Shown here: positions 61,221 to 64,000 of the stretch, piece by piece
How the letters are laid out: each line of letters opens with the position of its first letter
How positions within the stretch are numbered: position 1 is the first letter of the stretch
From: an uncultured Alphaproteobacteria bacterium
GTDB taxonomy: Bacteria; Pseudomonadota; Alphaproteobacteria; HIMB59
Assembly (NCBI GenBank): GCA_902616855.1
Contig: CACMUL010000002.1
Location: forward strand, 62,001-126,000
Direction: 5' to 3'
DNA length: 64,000 nucleotides
Position numbers and translations under genes: made by a program
The notes under the pieces: model-generated
What the model was told of the DNA's origin: nothing
Seen by the model: the letters and a program-made list of their open reading frames with translations, nothing else
Database searches by the model: none

Positions 61221-61823
61221 ATGATAGAAGTTAACAACTTATCTTTTGCTAGAGGAAATACTCTTATCTACAAAAATGTTAATTTTAAAATACGTCCTGG
61301 TGAATTATTACTCATTCAGGGTGCAAATGGTGTGGGCAAAACAACTCTATTATCAAATATCGCCAATTTTATAGATCCACTAGAAGGGAGTATAACTTAC
61401 AATAACTTAGTCATTGATAATAATATTGCCTCTGAGTCTTTTTTATATATTGGTGAGAATAACTTTGCCCATGACTCTCTGACTTTAAATCAAAATATTG
61501 AATATTGGCTTTCAATACATAATGTAAAATTTAATAACTCTATAAAAAACAAAAGTGTAAATTATTTTTTTCAGAAATTAAATCTTGATAAAAAGTTTTA
61601 TCAGCTTTCATTTGGTCAAAAGAAAAAACTTCAATTGCTGCTACTTATGTTAGTTAATAAACCTGTTTGGATACTTGATGATCCGCTTAGTGGGCTTGAT
61701 GACAGAACAATAATAAATTTAAATACTTTGTTTGAAAAAAAGTTAGAAAATAAGGGAATAATTATCTTAACAAGTCATCAAAATATTACTTTAAATAATT
61801 ATAAAACTCTCAAATTAATATGA
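61221..61823 (+). CDS. ccmA: Haem exporter ATP-binding protein CcmA
   Basis: IEVNNLSFARGNTLIYKNVNFKI, GANGVGKTTLL, LSFGQKKKLQLLLLM; followed by ccmB/ccmC. Confidence 0.93.
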   Translation: MIEVNNLSFARGNTLIYKNVNFKIRPGELLLIQGANGVGKTTLLSNIANFIDPLEGSITYNNLVIDNNIASESFLYIGENNFAHDSLTLNQNIEYWLSIHNVKFNNSIKNKSVNYFFQKLNLDKKFYQLSFGQKKKLQLLLLMLVNKPVWILDDPLSGLDDRTIINLNTLFEKKLENKGIIILTSHQNITLNNYKTLKLI

Positions 61824-62479
61824 TAAAAAATTTTTTCAAATTAATCTCAATTGAATTTCAACTAATGCTTAAAGGAAGTGTCTTTAGTTTTGTGCTATAC
61901 TGCCTTTTAATTATATCATGTGCTATTTTCTCTTTATCATTAAAATATGAGTCAATTGGTATAAATGCTCCTTTATGTTTTCTATACGTGATGATTTTTT
62001 TTATTTCTTTATTTAAAGTTGAAAAAATTTATAGCTTAAATTTTGATGAAGCTAAAGTTCACCAGTACATACTTTCTCCTTTCTCTTTAGAGATAATTGT
62101 ATTCGTTAAAAATATGATGATCTATTTGAATATGATTATTTTTTTCTTTATTTTTTCACCACTAATTTTGATAATTTTAAATATCGATTTATCTTATTTG
62201 TTAAAGATAAATATTCTTTTAGCTCTCTCTCTTTTAAGTATTATTTTTATATCTTCAATGACGGCATCAATTACAATCTCTAAAAATAATAGACTCTCAC
62301 TTACAAGTATTTTAACATTGCCTCTTTTTGTCCCTATTCTTATATTTTCTATGGCAATAACTGATTTAATTGATTTTAATACAGGTAGGATGTATTTATT
62401 TTTTGTAGCTTATTTTTTATTAAATTTGGCCTTTTCACCTTTGCTAACTAGCTTTGCTCTGAAAAAGTTATCAGTCTAA
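61820..62479 (+). CDS. ccmB: Haem exporter permease CcmB
   Basis: Multi-TM, ccm operon position, 4-nt overlap with ccmA. Confidence 0.9.
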   Translation: MIKNFFKLISIEFQLMLKGSVFSFVLYCLLIISCAIFSLSLKYESIGINAPLCFLYVMIFFISLFKVEKIYSLNFDEAKVHQYILSPFSLEIIVFVKNMMIYLNMIIFFFIFSPLILIILNIDLSYLLKINILLALSLLSIIFISSMTASITISKNNRLSLTSILTLPLFVPILIFSMAITDLIDFNTGRMYLFFVAYFLLNLAFSPLLTSFALKKLSV

Positions 62480-63186
62480 TGTTCGCTATAACTCCAAATA
62501 TACTTTCTAATTTTATGATCTCACTATCTAGATATGTTATTTTATTATCACTTGTATTGATAAGTGTTTCTATTTTTCTGATTATTTTTTTAGAAAATGA
62601 TTATTATCAAGGTATATCATTCAAAATAATGTTTATCCATGTGCCCACTGCTTGGTTATCATTGGCAATTTTTCTAGTCATGGGAATTAGTAGTATCGTT
62701 GGCTTAATATTTAAATCTCCAACAGCATTTACAGTTTCAAGGTCTTTGTCTCCAATAGGGTTGATAATGAGCATTATTGTTTTAGTAACTGGCTCAATAT
62801 GGGGAAATTTGACTTGGGGAGCTTATTGGGTATGGGATGCGAGGTTAACTTCAATGTTAATTTTAGCTTTTATTTACTTAGGTCATATTCTTCTTTTGTA
62901 CTCATTTGAGCACTTTCAAAAAGCAGATTTTGCAGCCTCAATTTTGGCAATAATAGGGCTAGTGAATCTTCCTATTGTTAAATTTTCTGTTGATTGGTGG
63001 ACTACTCTTCATCAGGAAAGTAGTGTTTTAAGAATAGGCGGGCCTAGTATGACTAATGATTATCTAATTACATTACTTGTAAGTTTTTTTGGCATATTTA
63101 CGCTTGCAATATTTTGGTTTTCAAACATTTTTTATATAATTGTTGAAAAAAGGAAGATAGAGAGGTCTAAACTTCTAAATGACTAG
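62479..63186 (+). CDS. ccmC: Haem export protein CcmC
   Basis: WGxxWxWD-type motif WGNLTWGAYWVWDARLTSMLILAFIYLGHI. Confidence 0.95.
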   Translation: MFAITPNILSNFMISLSRYVILLSLVLISVSIFLIIFLENDYYQGISFKIMFIHVPTAWLSLAIFLVMGISSIVGLIFKSPTAFTVSRSLSPIGLIMSIIVLVTGSIWGNLTWGAYWVWDARLTSMLILAFIYLGHILLLYSFEHFQKADFAASILAIIGLVNLPIVKFSVDWWTTLHQESSVLRIGGPSMTNDYLITLLVSFFGIFTLAIFWFSNIFYIIVEKRKIERSKLLND

Positions 63187-63310
63187 TTTAGAATTTGTAT
63201 TAATTTGCTATGGATTTTTTGGTGTCGTTTGTGCTGTGACAACGATTATAATTATGCATCAGAAGAAAAAAGTCTTTAATATGATTAGTGCGCATAATCA
63301 AATTAAATAA
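63179..63310 (+). CDS. ccmD: CcmD-like haem exporter small protein (43 aa)
   Basis: Hand-translated MTSLEFVLICYGFFGVVCAVTTIIIMHQKKKVFNMISAHNQIK; single TM then basic residues; between ccmC and ccmE. Confidence 0.8.
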   Translation: MTSLEFVLICYGFFGVVCAVTTIIIMHQKKKVFNMISAHNQIK

Positions 63311-63737
63311 TCAGATAAAAAAGCGATTTATTTTTTTATTAATTATATTCGTTTGCTTTTCCGCATCTATATTTTTAATAAGCTATTCCTTAAAAGATCA
63401 AATTGCTTATTTTGTTGAACCGACAGATTTAAAAAGTATGGATGGGATAGAAAATAAGTATTTAAGAGTTGGGGGGCTTGTAAAAAAAGATAGTTTAAAA
63501 TTTTTAGATGGCAATTGGATTTTTGAAGTAATTGATCAAAATCAAAATTCTGTAAATGTTGTATTTTCTAAAACTCTTCCAAACTTAGTAGAGGAAAATA
63601 AAGGTATAATCGTTGAGGGAAAATTTATTGATAACATTTTTATTGCAGAAATAGTTTTGGCCAAACACGATGAAAACTATATGCCCCAAAGCGCTATAGA
63701 AAGGCTTAAAGAAGAAGGAAAATGGAGAGGAAATTAA
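63288..63737 (+). CDS. ccmE: Cytochrome c maturation protein CcmE (haem chaperone)
   Basis: LRVGGLVKKDSLKF, GIIVEGKFIDNIFIAEIVLAKHDENYMP (HxxxY haem-binding motif); GTG start. Confidence 0.95.
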   Translation: MRIIKLNNQIKKRFIFLLIIFVCFSASIFLISYSLKDQIAYFVEPTDLKSMDGIENKYLRVGGLVKKDSLKFLDGNWIFEVIDQNQNSVNVVFSKTLPNLVEENKGIIVEGKFIDNIFIAEIVLAKHDENYMPQSAIERLKEEGKWRGN

Positions 63738-64000
63738 TTGATATCTTATTTAGGTAATAGCATTATTTATATTTCGTTATTACTAACAATCTTATTTTAT
63801 ATAAATTTATTAAGAAAAATAATACCCTCAACTACTTTATCGCTAAAATTAATTTATTATATAAACCTTATTCCTTTTGGGCTTTTGGTATACGCATTTT
63901 CAATTTCAGATTTTACTTTATTAAACGTAGTTGAAAATTCTTATGTTGATGATCCTATTTTTTATAAAATGACATCTTCTTGGGGTAGTCATGAGGGATC
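63738..64000 (+). CDS. ccmF: Cytochrome c haem lyase CcmF, partial
   Basis: TTG start after the ccmE stop; translation ends ...FYKMTSSWGSHEGS, the conserved CcmF W-G-x-H-E-G-S motif; runs off the window. Confidence 0.88.
   Translation, partial: MISYLGNSIIYISLLLTILFYINLLRKIIPSTTLSLKLIYYINLIPFGLLVYAFSISDFTLLNVVENSYVDDPIFYKMTSSWGSHEG

Noticed and set aside
1-64000. CRISPR arrays, transposases, integrases, prophage genes or toxin-antitoxin pairs
   Set aside because: None seen: no regularly spaced direct repeats, no recombinase motifs and no phage structural genes in the ORF track.

Overview
The window is AT-rich, gene-dense DNA from a streamlined, probably marine, alphaproteobacterium. Supporting markers are GcrA, a CarD/FdxA/SUV3-like helicase block, the FYDLN-acid (TIGR02300) protein and a TakP-like TRAP transporter; the taxon is an inference. 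Main blocks, left to right: (1) a glycerol/polyol locus with a partial FGGY kinase, a two-ATPase GlpSTPQV-like ABC importer, an AraM/EgsA-type glycerol-1-phosphate dehydrogenase, glpD, glpK and a LysR regulator; (2) a TCA block with aconitase and sdhCDAB-mdh-sucA-sucB, followed by a TakP-like TRAP transporter; (3) an acetoacetyl-CoA synthetase/thiolase/thioesterase operon; (4) an accessory stretch around tRNA-Arg(UCG) with a polysaccharide lyase, a secreted EF-hand protein, a tandem-PAP2 protein and a GT-C-like membrane protein; (5) housekeeping genes: aminotransferase, hsp20, sodB, pdxY, leuCDB-asd, rpsP-rimM-trmD-rplS, ffh, dapF-mtaB-ftsY-yciB, pgk, gcrA, recX, rpmF, carD-fdxA-terB-helicase, a histone-H1-like Lys/Ala repeat protein, and ccmABCDEF. 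The observations I think most deserve a second look are: a multi-stem RNA in the leader of the TRAP dctQM genes; a locus carrying dehydrogenases for both glycerol-phosphate enantiomers; a ROSE-like multi-hairpin hsp20 leader; terminator-like hairpins abutting the ffh and ccmA start codons; unannotated membrane microproteins (26 aa and 41 aa) coupled to downstream enzymes; acidic repeat tails on ribosomal proteins S16 and L19 alongside basic tails on CarD and the H1-like protein; and an ABC ATPase pair with TAP1-like degenerate catalytic residues. No CRISPR array, transposon or prophage was seen.
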